From contig NZ_JAHDTI010000011.1 in assembly GCF_018531495.1 (NCBI RefSeq), positions 186,001 through 250,000 on the forward strand: 64,000 bases of DNA, given 5' to 3'. Numbering within the stretch: position 1 is the stretch's first letter; the number at the start of each line of letters is the position of its first letter. Both the position numbers and the translations under genes were made by a program. Below the pieces are notes generated by a model that saw only the letters and a program-made list of their open reading frames with translations, was not told the origin of the DNA and did not search any database. Shown in pieces: positions 25,650-33,891 of the stretch. This stretch comes from Nonomuraea sediminis (GTDB taxonomy: Bacteria > Actinomycetota > Actinomycetes > Streptosporangiales > Streptosporangiaceae).

Positions 25650-27029
25650 TCAGCTGTTCGTGGTCGCGCGGCTGTCCGCCTGGGCGGCGACCGGGGTCGG
25701 CGTGGTCGCGCGGGGGAGCAGGAAGCAGGCCAGCAGGGCGACGGCGAACAGGGCGAGGCCGATGAGCAGGCTGGTCCGCGTGGCGTCCACGGAGTCGCCG
25801 CCGGCGGCCAGACCGGCGAAGAACACGGTGCCGACCGTGGCGGGCCCCGCGGCCGCGCCGAGTTGCATGACGGTGTTCACCACACCGGAGACGGCCCCGG
25901 TGTCGGCCGTGCCCGCCCCGGTGAGGGTGATCAGCATGAGCGAGGAAGCGCCCAGGCCGAGCCCGGCACCGTACAGCAGGACGGGGACGGCCAGCTGCCA
26001 GGGAGTGAGGCCGGCCCCGAACCGGGTCACCACGACGATCATCGCGGCCGTGCCGAGCAGGAACACCGTCAAGCCGATCATGGGCAGCCTGCGGCCCAGC
26101 CTGGGCGCCATCGGCATGCCGACGCCGTTGCCGGCCACGATGCCCACCGTCGCGGGCAGCATGGTCAGGGCGGTCTTCAGCGGCGAGTAGTGCAGGCCGT
26201 CCTGCAGGTGCAGCGTCAGGACGAAGAACGCGCCCATCCCGCAGTAGAAGATCAGCATGACGAGCAGGCCGACCGACACGGCGCGGCCGCGGAAGAGGCC
26301 GGGGCGGATCAACGGCTCCTGCCCGCGCCGCTCCAGGCTCCGCTGCATCGCGAAGAACAGGGCCAGCAGCGGGAGCGCGGCGGCCATCAGCAGGAACGCC
26401 CAGGCCGGCCAGCCCAGCTCACGACCCTGCACCAGCGGGTAGAGCAGGGCGAGCAACGCGGCGGCGAGCACCAGGACGCCGGCGAGGTCGGTGCTGCCGC
26501 GGCCTGGTCCGGGGGGCGCGGGCATGACGAGCGCGGCTCCGAGGCAGGCGATCAGCGCGATCGGCACGTTGATGAAGAAGATGGTGCGCCACTGCCAGCC
26601 GAACAGGTCGGCCTGGGTGAGCAACCCGCCGAGCAGCGGGCCGGCCAGGCCGCCGAGCGGGAAGGTCATCCCGTAGAACCCCATCGCCTTCCCCCGCTCC
26701 TGCTCGGGGAACTCGGCGTGGATGAAGGAGAGCACCTGCGGCACCATCAGGCCGGCGAAGACGCCCTGCGCCACCCTGGCGGTCAGCAGCACCGCCATGC
26801 CGGGGGCGGCGCCCGCGGCCAGGGAGGCCGCGCCGAACCCGGCGGTGCCGATCACGAACAGGGCGCGGTGGCCGAAACGGTCGCCCAGCCGGCCGCCGCT
26901 GATCAGGGACAGGGCGAAGGCCAGCGTGTATCCGGTGGCGGTCCACTGCAACGCCGAGGGCAGGGCGTGCAGGTCGCGCTGGATGGTGGGGAGCGCGATG
27001 TTCACGATCTGGTTGTCGACCATGTCCAT
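25650..27029 (-). CDS. DHA2-family MFS drug exporter with a short N-terminus
   Basis: This 459-residue exporter has DHA2 (14-helix) features: the QIVNIALPTIQRDL motif after helix 1, GGRLGDRFGHR between helices 2 and 3, and ARVAQGVFAGLMVPQVL in helix 4. An in-frame stop lies two codons before the start, so the protein begins only 7 residues before IVNIALP, whereas relatives carry another 10-25 residues including most of helix 1. This could be a genuine short form with a leaderless transcript, or a small lesion at the 5' end. Its substrate is unknown. It is divergent from the GDPD gene. Confidence 0.88.
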   Translation of the reverse strand: MDMVDNQIVNIALPTIQRDLHALPSALQWTATGYTLAFALSLISGGRLGDRFGHRALFVIGTAGFGAASLAAGAAPGMAVLLTARVAQGVFAGLMVPQVLSFIHAEFPEQERGKAMGFYGMTFPLGGLAGPLLGGLLTQADLFGWQWRTIFFINVPIALIACLGAALVMPAPPGPGRGSTDLAGVLVLAAALLALLYPLVQGRELGWPAWAFLLMAAALPLLALFFAMQRSLERRGQEPLIRPGLFRGRAVSVGLLVMLIFYCGMGAFFVLTLHLQDGLHYSPLKTALTMLPATVGIVAGNGVGMPMAPRLGRRLPMIGLTVFLLGTAAMIVVVTRFGAGLTPWQLAVPVLLYGAGLGLGASSLMLITLTGAGTADTGAVSGVVNTVMQLGAAAGPATVGTVFFAGLAAGGDSVDATRTSLLIGLALFAVALLACFLLPRATTPTPVAAQADSRATTNS

Positions 27030-27171
27030 TGATTAAGTTGAGCAGGCGCATGAGAAAGCGACGTCGCCGGGCTACGGTCCGGTCCGGAAAGGTTCGCCGT
27101 TCGATCAGCTGGCGGCCGTCTGCTGTCCGCGCGGGGGCGGGAACGTGTACGTCCTAAGAAAGGACTTGCAC

Positions 27172-28221
27172 ATGCGCTTCTTACCGCTGGCGATCGGCCT
27201 CGCCCTCGTCGCCGCCACCCCCACGGCGGCGGTCGCCGACGACTTCCACGACAACTCCCGGCACACGCTCGACCTGCAGGCACACCGCGGCGGGCTGGGC
27301 CTGGTGGTGGAGAGCACGCTCGCGGGCTTCGCCAACGCGCTCGAGCTGGGCGTGTCCACGCTGGAGCTGGACGTCCAGATCACCGAGGACGGCCAGGCCG
27401 TGGTCACCCACGACCGGAAGATCAGCCCCCGCAAGTGCCGTGACACGGCGCCCGCCGTACCGGGTGATCCTGAGTACCCCTACGTCGGCAAGTTCATCAA
27501 CACGCTCACCCTCGCCCAGATCCGCACCATGGACTGCGGGTCGCAGACCCTGGCCGAGTTCCCCGGCCAGCGGGCCGCCCCGGGTGCTCGGATGCCGCTG
27601 CTGAGCGAGGTGTTCGACCTGGTCAACAGCTACAAGGCGCACCAGGTGATGCTGAACGTGGAGACCAAGGTCGAGGCGGGAGCCCCGCAGGAGACCGCGC
27701 CGCGCGAGCAGTTCGTGCAGGTAACGCTGGGGGAGATCCGCAAGGCCAAGATCATGAACCAGGTCACGATCCAGAGCTTCGACTGGGGCTCGCTGATGCG
27801 GATGCGCGAGCTGGAGCCGAAGCTGCCGCTGGTGGCGCTGACCAACTACGACTTCCTGCAGACCGGCAAGCCGGGCGCCTCGCCGTGGCTGGGCGGCATC
27901 GACATCGACGACTTCGGCGGTGACCCGCTCAAGGCCGTCAAGTCGTTCGGCGCGGCCGCCTTCTCGCCCGTGCACGGCTTCCCGCAGAACGGCAAGGTGA
28001 CCGACCCCGGCTACGTCCCCTACGTCACCAAGACCATGGTCGACGAGGCCCACGACCTGGGCATCAAGGTCATCCCCTGGACCATCGACGACGAGCCCAC
28101 GCTCAACAAGCTCATCGACGACGGCGTGGACGGCATCATCACCGACTACCCCGACCGCCTCAGGAACCTCATGGCCACGCGCGGTATGAAGCTTCCCAAG
28201 CAGTACAACCGCCCCGCCTGA
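27172..28221 (+). CDS. Secreted glycerophosphodiester phosphodiesterase
   Basis: I chose the ATG at 27172 because AGAAAGGA lies about 8 nt upstream. The 349-residue product begins with a signal peptide ending near AVADD. The GDPD TIM barrel follows with AHRGG, ESTLAGFANALELGVSTLELDVQ and the metal/catalytic residues, then THDRKI. The final HGFP, GIKVIPWTIDD and DGIITDYPDRL motifs are intact. It hydrolyses deacylated phospholipids to glycerol 3-phosphate and an alcohol outside the cell. A strong hairpin terminator follows directly. Confidence 0.95.
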   Translation: MRFLPLAIGLALVAATPTAAVADDFHDNSRHTLDLQAHRGGLGLVVESTLAGFANALELGVSTLELDVQITEDGQAVVTHDRKISPRKCRDTAPAVPGDPEYPYVGKFINTLTLAQIRTMDCGSQTLAEFPGQRAAPGARMPLLSEVFDLVNSYKAHQVMLNVETKVEAGAPQETAPREQFVQVTLGEIRKAKIMNQVTIQSFDWGSLMRMRELEPKLPLVALTNYDFLQTGKPGASPWLGGIDIDDFGGDPLKAVKSFGAAAFSPVHGFPQNGKVTDPGYVPYVTKTMVDEAHDLGIKVIPWTIDDEPTLNKLIDDGVDGIITDYPDRLRNLMATRGMKLPKQYNRPA

Positions 28222-28228
28222 CACGCCA

Positions 28229-28273
28229 TAACAGGGGTCCCTCTGATCTGTGCGATCAGGGGGACCCCTGTTA
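28229..28273 (+). terminator. Long hairpin terminator after the GDPD gene
   Basis: TAACAGGGGTCCC (28229-28241) pairs exactly with GGGACCCCTGTTA (28261-28273). Inside, CTGATC and GATCAG close on a TGTGC loop, giving a stem of about 19-20 bp. It starts 8 bp after the GDPD stop codon. Confidence 0.9.
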
Positions 28274-28409
28274 ATGCCAAGAAGTTGTGAACCGGCTTTT
28301 ACGCAGCTCAGCGTATTCTGATGAGGCGCGGCGTGGCATAGGCACCAACGCGCCGGGGTGCTGGCTTCATGCGGCGCCGCGGCACCGCCTTCCAGTTCGA
28401 GAGGTGGCC

Positions 28410-28799
28410 ATGACCGATTATCCGCTGCTGGACATCATCTGGACGACGTTCGTCATCTTCCTGTGGATTCTCTGGTTCTTCCTGCTCTTCAGGATCATCA
28501 CCGACATCTTCCGCAGCGATGACTTGAACGGCTGGGCGAAGGCCGCCTGGATCGTCTTCGTCATCATCCTTCCGTTCCTCGGCGTGCTCGTGTACGTGAT
28601 CGCCAGAGGCAAGTCGATGACCATGCGGGACGTGGAGCGGGCGCGGCAGAACGAGGCCGACTTCCGCGCCTACGTCCGCAACGCGGCGCAGGAGGAGAAA
28701 GGTCCGGCCGAGCAGCTCGCCGCCCTCGCCTCCCTCCACGACAAAGGCGTGCTCAACGACGAGGAGTTCCAGCGAGCCAAGGAGAAACTCCTGGTCTGA
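28410..28799 (+). CDS. PLDc_N / SHOCT-domain membrane protein
   Basis: This 129-residue protein starts at an ATG preceded by GAGGTGG. It has two transmembrane helices (about residues 9-30 and 43-65). The segment between and after them (WAKAAWIVFVIILPFLGVLVYVIARG, cited in part) is typical of phospholipase-D N-terminal-type membrane anchors. It ends in a SHOCT motif (LASLHDKGVLNDEEFQRAKEKLL). The family is widespread in actinomycetes and its role is unknown. Confidence 0.9.
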   Translation: MTDYPLLDIIWTTFVIFLWILWFFLLFRIITDIFRSDDLNGWAKAAWIVFVIILPFLGVLVYVIARGKSMTMRDVERARQNEADFRAYVRNAAQEEKGPAEQLAALASLHDKGVLNDEEFQRAKEKLLV

Positions 28800-28833
28800 C
28801 GCGCTTCCACGCCCCGCCCTGTCGCAGGTGTAG

Positions 28834-28863
28834 ACGGAGTGGCCCTGATAGGGGCCACTCCGT
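28834..28863. terminator. Bidirectional hairpin terminator
   Basis: ACGGAGTGGCCC (28834-28845) and its exact complement (28852-28863) are separated by a 6-nt loop. It lies between the convergent SHOCT-protein and MFS genes, so it can serve both. Confidence 0.88.
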
Positions 28864-28874
28864 TGTTCGGAGCG

Positions 28875-30068
28875 TCAGCCGGTGATCTTCGTTCGGCGGC
28901 GGAGGGCGAGGACGAGCAGGGGGACGAAGGTGAGCAGGGCCGCGAGGGCGGCGTAGCCGTACGCGAGGGTGGACAGCGTGGCGACCGCGGCGACGAGCAG
29001 CGGGCCGCCGGCGTCGCCCAGCTCGCGGCCCAGTTCGGCGCTGCCCATGGTCTGGCCGATGCGCTCCGCGGGCGACGAGGCGGCCAGCGCGGCGAAGCCG
29101 AGAGGCGTGATCAGGCCCGTCCCCGTGCCGATCAGGACGGCCGCCGACAGCAGGCCGGCCAGACCAGGCAGTACGGCGCAGCCGAGACCTGCCGCGGTGA
29201 CCAGCAGCCCGGTGAGGATGCCGCCGCCGGTGGCGAGGCGGCCGGCGTCCAGCGCGCGGCCCGCGAAGGGCTGGACCAGGGCCGCGCTGGCCGCCAAGAC
29301 GGAGACCGCGGCTCCCGTGGCGATCGTGCCGAGCCCGGCGGCCGCCCCGGTGACGGGCAGGAACCCGACGCCGACCGACAGCGCCGCGGCCGCCGCGGCC
29401 AGCGCCGCGGTCGGCCCGAGGAAGACCGGATCGACCAGGCGGCGCACCAGGTCGAGGACGGTCTGGCGCTGCTTGGGCAGCGGCGCGAGGGCGGGCACCT
29501 CGAAGACGGCCCAGGCGGCGACCGCCACGCCGAGCACGGCCAGCACGAGGAACAGCAGCCACAGCCCGCCCGCCCACACCAGGACCCCGCCGAGCAGCGG
29601 GCCGAGGGTGTAGCCGATCGACTTGTAGAAGCCGTACGAGCCGAACGCCCTGCCGTGCGTGGCCGCCGGGTTGAGGCGGGCGACCAGGGCGGAGGCGGCG
29701 GGGGAGAAGGCCGAGGCGGCGGCGCCCTGACCCAGGCGGGCCGCCCACAGCCAGCCGGGGCTGTCGGCGACGACGTAGACGGTCGAGGCGGCGGCGAAGG
29801 CGAGCAGCCCGCCGATCATGACAGGGCGTGCGCCGATCCTGTCGGCCAGCGTGCCGAAGACCGGCTTGAGCAGGAGCTCGGCCCCGTCGTACAGCGCCAG
29901 CAGGCCGCCCAGGACCATCAGCGAGGTCACCGCGTCGTGCGAGAAACCGCCGAGGTTGGCCGCGATGCCGTGCGCGCCGAACGCGGTGGTGAAACCCGCC
30001 GCGTACAGCGGCCACATCCGCCGCTTCAAGGCTGTCCCATGCAGCGTCTGGATCACTGGCTCGGCCAC
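28875..30068 (-). CDS. MFS transporter (12-helix drug-efflux type)
   Basis: The start is a GTG at 30068 with AGGTG 7 nt upstream. The 397-residue product has about twelve helices and the helix 2-3 motif FGTLADRIGARP. The helix 4 region reads ARLGQGAAASAFSPAASALVARL. It resembles small-molecule efflux carriers of the DHA1 type. No regulator is adjacent, but an inverted repeat lies upstream of the start. Confidence 0.9.
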   Translation of the reverse strand: MAEPVIQTLHGTALKRRMWPLYAAGFTTAFGAHGIAANLGGFSHDAVTSLMVLGGLLALYDGAELLLKPVFGTLADRIGARPVMIGGLLAFAAASTVYVVADSPGWLWAARLGQGAAASAFSPAASALVARLNPAATHGRAFGSYGFYKSIGYTLGPLLGGVLVWAGGLWLLFLVLAVLGVAVAAWAVFEVPALAPLPKQRQTVLDLVRRLVDPVFLGPTAALAAAAAALSVGVGFLPVTGAAAGLGTIATGAAVSVLAASAALVQPFAGRALDAGRLATGGGILTGLLVTAAGLGCAVLPGLAGLLSAAVLIGTGTGLITPLGFAALAASSPAERIGQTMGSAELGRELGDAGGPLLVAAVATLSTLAYGYAALAALLTFVPLLVLALRRRTKITG

Positions 30069-30084
30069 CGCATCACACCTGCAA

Positions 30085-30102
30085 ATGTAGCGCCGGTTAC
30101 AT
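30085..30102. promoter_or_regulatory. Candidate operator upstream of the MFS gene
   Basis: ATGTAGC and GGTTACAT form an imperfect 18-bp dyad (six Watson-Crick pairs plus one G-T) 17 bp upstream of the MFS start. Dyads of this form are typical of TetR- or MarR-type repressors. No cognate regulator gene lies adjacent. Confidence 0.4.
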
Positions 30103-30184
30103 CACGCAGGCCACCTGCGCGAAAGCGTGCACGAGCGGCGTCTCGCGCCGTACGCCAGAAAGGCCGCGATGCGCCTGTTTCGGG

Positions 30185-30652
30185 TCAGGCGGGGAGGGCC
30201 GTTGCGAGGGAGGACTGGACGTAGGTCATCGCCTCGGCGTACTTGGGGTCCTCCGCGCGGGTTGCGATCTGCTCGGGGGTCAGGTCGGTGAGGCGCTGCT
30301 GGATCCACCAGATGTTGCCGAGCGGGTCGCGGACGCGGCCGACCTTGTCGCCCCAGAACAGCTCGGTCGGCTCGGTGACCACGACGGCGCCTGCCTGTAC
30401 GGCACGCCGTACGACCTCGTCCGCGTCGGCGACGAAGAGGCGGAGAAGGGCCGGGGTCTCCACGGGCAAGGGGGAGTCGAACAGCATCACGACGGCGTCG
30501 CCGATGCGGGCCTCGGCGTGGCCGATCACGCCGTCCACCTCGACGCGGCTGAGCTCCTCGGCGTCGAACGCCTCCGTGATGAAGTCGATGACAGCTGCGG
30601 TGTCCTTGGTGACGATCCAGGGAGTGACGGTCGTGTAGCCCTCGGGGATCAT
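30185..30652 (-). CDS. VOC-superfamily (PhnB/glyoxalase-like) protein
   Basis: This 155-residue protein has the PhnB-like pattern TPWIVTKDTAAVIDFITEAF, then DGVIGHAEARIGDAVVML, and the second-half motif GRVRDPLGNIWWIQQ. Members of this vicinal-oxygen-chelate group include metal-dependent resistance and isomerase proteins and many of unknown activity. It follows the HTH regulator gene by 45 bp on the same strand and probably shares its transcript. Confidence 0.88.
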   Translation of the reverse strand: MIPEGYTTVTPWIVTKDTAAVIDFITEAFDAEELSRVEVDGVIGHAEARIGDAVVMLFDSPLPVETPALLRLFVADADEVVRRAVQAGAVVVTEPTELFWGDKVGRVRDPLGNIWWIQQRLTDLTPEQIATRAEDPKYAEAMTYVQSSLATALPA

Positions 30653-30697
30653 GATGTGGCCCTTCGCAGAAGCGGTCTTCCTTCTGACTTCACTCTA

Positions 30698-31621
30698 TCA
30701 GAACGGAACGCTTTGTTCCAATACTTTGCGCTGGGCGCTGCTCAGACGATCCGGCCTTGGGCTGACGGTGTACGTGCCGGATTCGGCGCGCTTGAGGGCG
30801 AGGGGATCGGCGATGGCGGGGTGCCGGTCGATCGCGTTCAAGGCTTCGGCGGTGCGCTCGCCGGGCCAGGCCAGGGCGGTGGCGAGGTCGTCCTCGGAGA
30901 GAGGGCGGGCGGCGTGGACGAGGGCGGCCACGACCGTGAGCGCGTCCTGGACGACGGAATCGGCGAGGGCGCTGCCGTTCATCTGCCGGCTGACGCGGGC
31001 GAAGAACTGCCCCATCTGGCCGAGCCGGGTCCCGGCGGGCGTGCCGGGGCCGAAGAGTTCGATGCCGTGCCGGGCAGCCTCGGCGAGCCGGGCGTGGGCG
31101 CCGGTGTCGGCGCGCCAGGCCCGGACCCAGACGTCGTCGTCGATGAGGTAGCGCTCGCGGCGCCCGCCGTCCGACCGGCGTCCGACCAGCTCCATGGCTT
31201 CGAGGTAGCCGATGGCCTTGGACACCGACGCCGGGCTGACCTGGAGCCGGCGCACCAGCTCGACGACCGCGAGGCTGCCCGACTCGGAGGTGAGCAGGCA
31301 GACGAACACCCGGGCGGGCATCCGGGGAAGGCCTGTCGCGGCCAGTAGGGTCGCGAAGCTCTCCACGAAGTCGCGCACCGACTCGGCCGGCCACACCTCG
31401 GCCGGTGACTGGCGAGGCCTGCTCCGGCGGGCACGCCGTCCGGCTGCCTGCTGGGCGCGGTCCGCCAGATAGCCGCTCGGGCCGCTGTTGCGCGCCACCT
31501 CGCGGCTGATCGTGGAGGTCGGCCTGCCGAGCCGCCGGGCGATCTCGGCGTATCCCAGCCCTGCGGACAGCCACGCCGCGATCTGCCGGCGATCGTCTTG
31601 GGTCAGCCTGCCTCCAGGCAT
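30698..31621 (-). CDS. Regulator fusing an IS30-type HTH to a MarR/winged-helix domain
   Basis: The ATG at 31621 follows GAGAGGAGG. Residues 5-45 form an HTH_38-like domain (LTQDDRRQIAAWLSAGLGYAEIARRLGRPTSTISREV, cited in part) as found at the N-terminus of IS30 transposases. A basic linker leads to a GbsR/MarR-like winged helix (PARVFVCLLTSESGSLAVVELV, in part, and SPASVSKAIGYLEAMELV) and a C-terminal helical domain. The catalytic DDE domain of IS30 is absent, so this is a regulator and not a transposase. It heads a two-gene unit with the VOC protein and probably controls it in response to a small molecule. Confidence 0.8.
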   Translation of the reverse strand: MPGGRLTQDDRRQIAAWLSAGLGYAEIARRLGRPTSTISREVARNSGPSGYLADRAQQAAGRRARRSRPRQSPAEVWPAESVRDFVESFATLLAATGLPRMPARVFVCLLTSESGSLAVVELVRRLQVSPASVSKAIGYLEAMELVGRRSDGGRRERYLIDDDVWVRAWRADTGAHARLAEAARHGIELFGPGTPAGTRLGQMGQFFARVSRQMNGSALADSVVQDALTVVAALVHAARPLSEDDLATALAWPGERTAEALNAIDRHPAIADPLALKRAESGTYTVSPRPDRLSSAQRKVLEQSVPF

Positions 31622-31666
31622 CGGCTCGCCTCCTCTCGTGGCCCAGTGTGCGTTAACCAACAGTAC

Positions 31667-31709
31667 ATTGCAACGACCTAATTGCGTTTACTGACAAGGC
31701 TGTTGCAAT
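31667..31709. promoter_or_regulatory. AT-rich region with a spaced inverted repeat
   Basis: ATTGCAAC (31667-31674) and its exact complement GTTGCAAT (31702-31709) lie 35 bp apart centre to centre, with a further ATTGCG at 31681. The surrounding 31650-31790 stretch is much more AT-rich than its neighbours and separates the HTH regulator gene from the divergent 85-residue protein gene. It probably holds both promoters and the regulator's own sites. Confidence 0.4.
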
Positions 31710-31829
31710 TTTCTGCACCAAAAGTCCAGGTGAATGGCGCTATTGAGAGAAATTGTCGTTGACGATATTTAAAACGCAACGTAGCCTTCACTCGTTCGGA
31801 AAGTTCGCGAAGGCAGGAAGGGCACGACA

Positions 31830-32087
31830 ATGCATGTGATGGCGATTTCCGCGGTCTCCGACCAGGACGGGTTCTGGAGTTCGCTGAAGGGGGCGCACGG
31901 CCGGCTGCCCAAGGGCGCGAAGTGGAAGCTGGCCGTGGCGAGCACCGACGGCACCAAGGCGGTGAACGTCATCGTCCACGACTCGCTCGACGCCGTACGA
32001 AGCTTCTTCGAGGGGCACGCGAGCGCCTTCGCCACGACGGAGTTCTTCGAAGCGGACGCCGCCAACGCCGTCGGGCTCCCGAAGTAG
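31830..32087 (+). CDS. Small hypothetical protein (85 residues)
   Basis: This 85-residue protein is preceded by AGGAAGGG. Its pattern (MAISAVSDQDGFWSSLKGAH, then LAVASTDGTKAVNVIV, then SLDAVRSFFEGHAS) suggests a small ferredoxin-like alpha/beta fold of the kind found in dimeric alpha-beta barrel proteins. I do not recognise a named family. It is followed 2 bp later by the serine hydrolase gene, so the two form an operon divergent from the HTH regulator. Confidence 0.72.
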   Translation: MHVMAISAVSDQDGFWSSLKGAHGRLPKGAKWKLAVASTDGTKAVNVIVHDSLDAVRSFFEGHASAFATTEFFEADAANAVGLPK

Positions 32088-32089
32088 CC

Positions 32090-33445
32090 ATGGACATCTC
32101 CGACCTCCTCGCGGAGTACCGGATCCCGAGCGCCGCGATCGGCGTCCTGCACGACGGAGAGATCACCGAAACGGCCGTCGGCGTCAAGGACGTCTCCACG
32201 GGGGAGCCCGCGACGACCGACACCGTCTACCAGTGCGGCTCCATGACCAAGACCTGGACCGCCCTGGCCTTCATGCAACTCGTCGACGAGGGCGGAGCCG
32301 ACCTGGACGAGCCGGTGCGGACCTACCTCCCCGGCTTCAAGGTCGCCGACCCCGAGGTCACCGCCGCGGTCACGCCCCGGCACCTCCTCAATCACACCAA
32401 CGGCATAGAGGAGGAGTACGGCGACGCCGGCGAGGACGACGACGTCTGCGAGCGCATGGTCGCGAACATCGCGGGTGCGCCCCAGGTCCACGCCCTGGGA
32501 CACACCCACGGTTACAGCGCCGCCCTGGGCTACGCGATCCTCGCCCGCATCATGGAGGTGATCGACGGCAAGCGGTGGGACGACGTCATGAAGGACCGGC
32601 TCTTCGACCCGCTGGAACTGGCCGGCACGACCACCCGGCACGAGGACGTGGACCAGGACCGGGCCGCCACGGGCCACCTGATCCGCTCCCTCGACGAGGG
32701 CCCGTTCGTCTCACCCCTGGGCTACCTGCCGCGCGCCTTCGGCCCCGGCGGCAACATCAACTCCACGGTCGGGGACGTCCTCGAGCTCGCACACGTCCTC
32801 CTCAACGACGGCAAGGCGCGCAACGGCACGCGGATCGTCTCCGCCGAGGCCATCCGCGAGATGACGCATTCCCGCGTCGCCGTACCGGACCCGTACATGT
32901 TCGGCCCGCAATGGGCTCTGGGCCTCATCGTGTGCGACTGGCACGGCGAGACCGTCTACGCCCACGACGGCAGCACGGTCGGCCAGAACGCCCGCCTGCG
33001 GATCCTCCCGGAGTCCAACCTCGCCATCACGATGATGACCAACGCAGGGCCGCGAGAGAGCTTCTACAAGAAGGTCTTCAACGAGATCCTGCCCGGCTAC
33101 GGCGCCCCCACGGTCCCCGGCCTGCCGGCCCCCGACCCGGCCCTGAACCTGGACCCGTCCAGGTACGAAGGCGTCTACGAACGTCCCGGCGCCCGCTACG
33201 AGGTGACGGCCGATGGCGGCAGGCTCCAGCTCACCCTCGGCATGGACCCCATGCAGGCGAGATTCCTCGGCAAACCGGAACGCGTCACCTACGAGCTGCT
33301 CCCCGTCAGCGAGACCCATTTCCTGATGCCCTCGGACGACCCGCTCGAGGACACCCAGACCGTGGCGATCTACGACTTCAACGACGGAGCCGCCCGGTAC
33401 CTCCACACCAACTGCCGGGTGTTCCCGCGTGAGGTTCGCCGCTAG
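32090..33445 (+). CDS. Class C beta-lactamase-like serine hydrolase
   Basis: The ATG at 32090 starts 2 bp after the upstream stop. Longer in-frame starts overlap that gene. The 451-residue product has the nucleophile motif SMTK (SxxK) near residue 48, a YSA triad in place of YxN, and HDGS near residue 300 in place of the KTG triad. A C-terminal beta domain of about 100 residues follows. No signal peptide is visible, so it is probably cytoplasmic. Members hydrolyse esters, amides or D-amino acid peptides. The substrate is unknown. Confidence 0.88.
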   Translation: MDISDLLAEYRIPSAAIGVLHDGEITETAVGVKDVSTGEPATTDTVYQCGSMTKTWTALAFMQLVDEGGADLDEPVRTYLPGFKVADPEVTAAVTPRHLLNHTNGIEEEYGDAGEDDDVCERMVANIAGAPQVHALGHTHGYSAALGYAILARIMEVIDGKRWDDVMKDRLFDPLELAGTTTRHEDVDQDRAATGHLIRSLDEGPFVSPLGYLPRAFGPGGNINSTVGDVLELAHVLLNDGKARNGTRIVSAEAIREMTHSRVAVPDPYMFGPQWALGLIVCDWHGETVYAHDGSTVGQNARLRILPESNLAITMMTNAGPRESFYKKVFNEILPGYGAPTVPGLPAPDPALNLDPSRYEGVYERPGARYEVTADGGRLQLTLGMDPMQARFLGKPERVTYELLPVSETHFLMPSDDPLEDTQTVAIYDFNDGAARYLHTNCRVFPREVRR

Positions 33446-33891
33446 TCGCCCAAGGGCCAGGCGAAGCGGTGGGTGTGGATGCCGAAGTAGGTGAAGGCCT
33501 CGGCGCGGGTCACGCCTTCGACGCGTTTGATGTGGTCGTTGAGCACGGCCAGCAGTTCGGCGGGCTCCTTGCAGACGATCTCCACGAACAGGTCGAAGGA
33601 ACCCGCGGTCAGCACGACGTAGATGACGCCTGGCAGGGCGCTGATCCGGTCGGCCACGGCGTGGACGTCGCCGTCGGTCCGCACGCCGACCAGGGCCATG
33701 ACCGGCAGGCCGAGCGCCATCGGATCCGTGACGCCGACGATCTGGACCACGCCCTCGTCCCGCAGCCGCTGCACCCGCTGACGTACGGCGGGCGCGGACA
33801 GGCCGGTGGCCTCCGACAGCGCCGTGTAGGAGGCCCGGCCGTCCTGCTGCAGCTCGCGCAGCAGGATCCGGTCGATCTCGTCCAGCCTCAT
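33442..33891 (-). CDS. Lrp/AsnC-family regulator
   Basis: This 149-residue protein has the N-terminal helix-turn-helix (EIDRILLRELQQDGRASYTA) and a RAM domain. Its ATG overlaps the stop of the upstream aminotransferase gene by 4 bp, so it is co-translated with that enzyme and probably senses its substrate or product amino acid. Its own stop overlaps the convergent serine hydrolase stop by 4 bp. Confidence 0.92.
   Translation of the reverse strand: MRLDEIDRILLRELQQDGRASYTALSEATGLSAPAVRQRVQRLRDEGVVQIVGVTDPMALGLPVMALVGVRTDGDVHAVADRISALPGVIYVVLTAGSFDLFVEIVCKEPAELLAVLNDHIKRVEGVTRAEAFTYFGIHTHRFAWPLGD

Noticed and set aside
30698..31621. IS30-family insertion sequence
   Set aside because: Only the HTH part resembles IS30. 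There is no DDE domain, and I found no terminal inverted repeats or target duplication.
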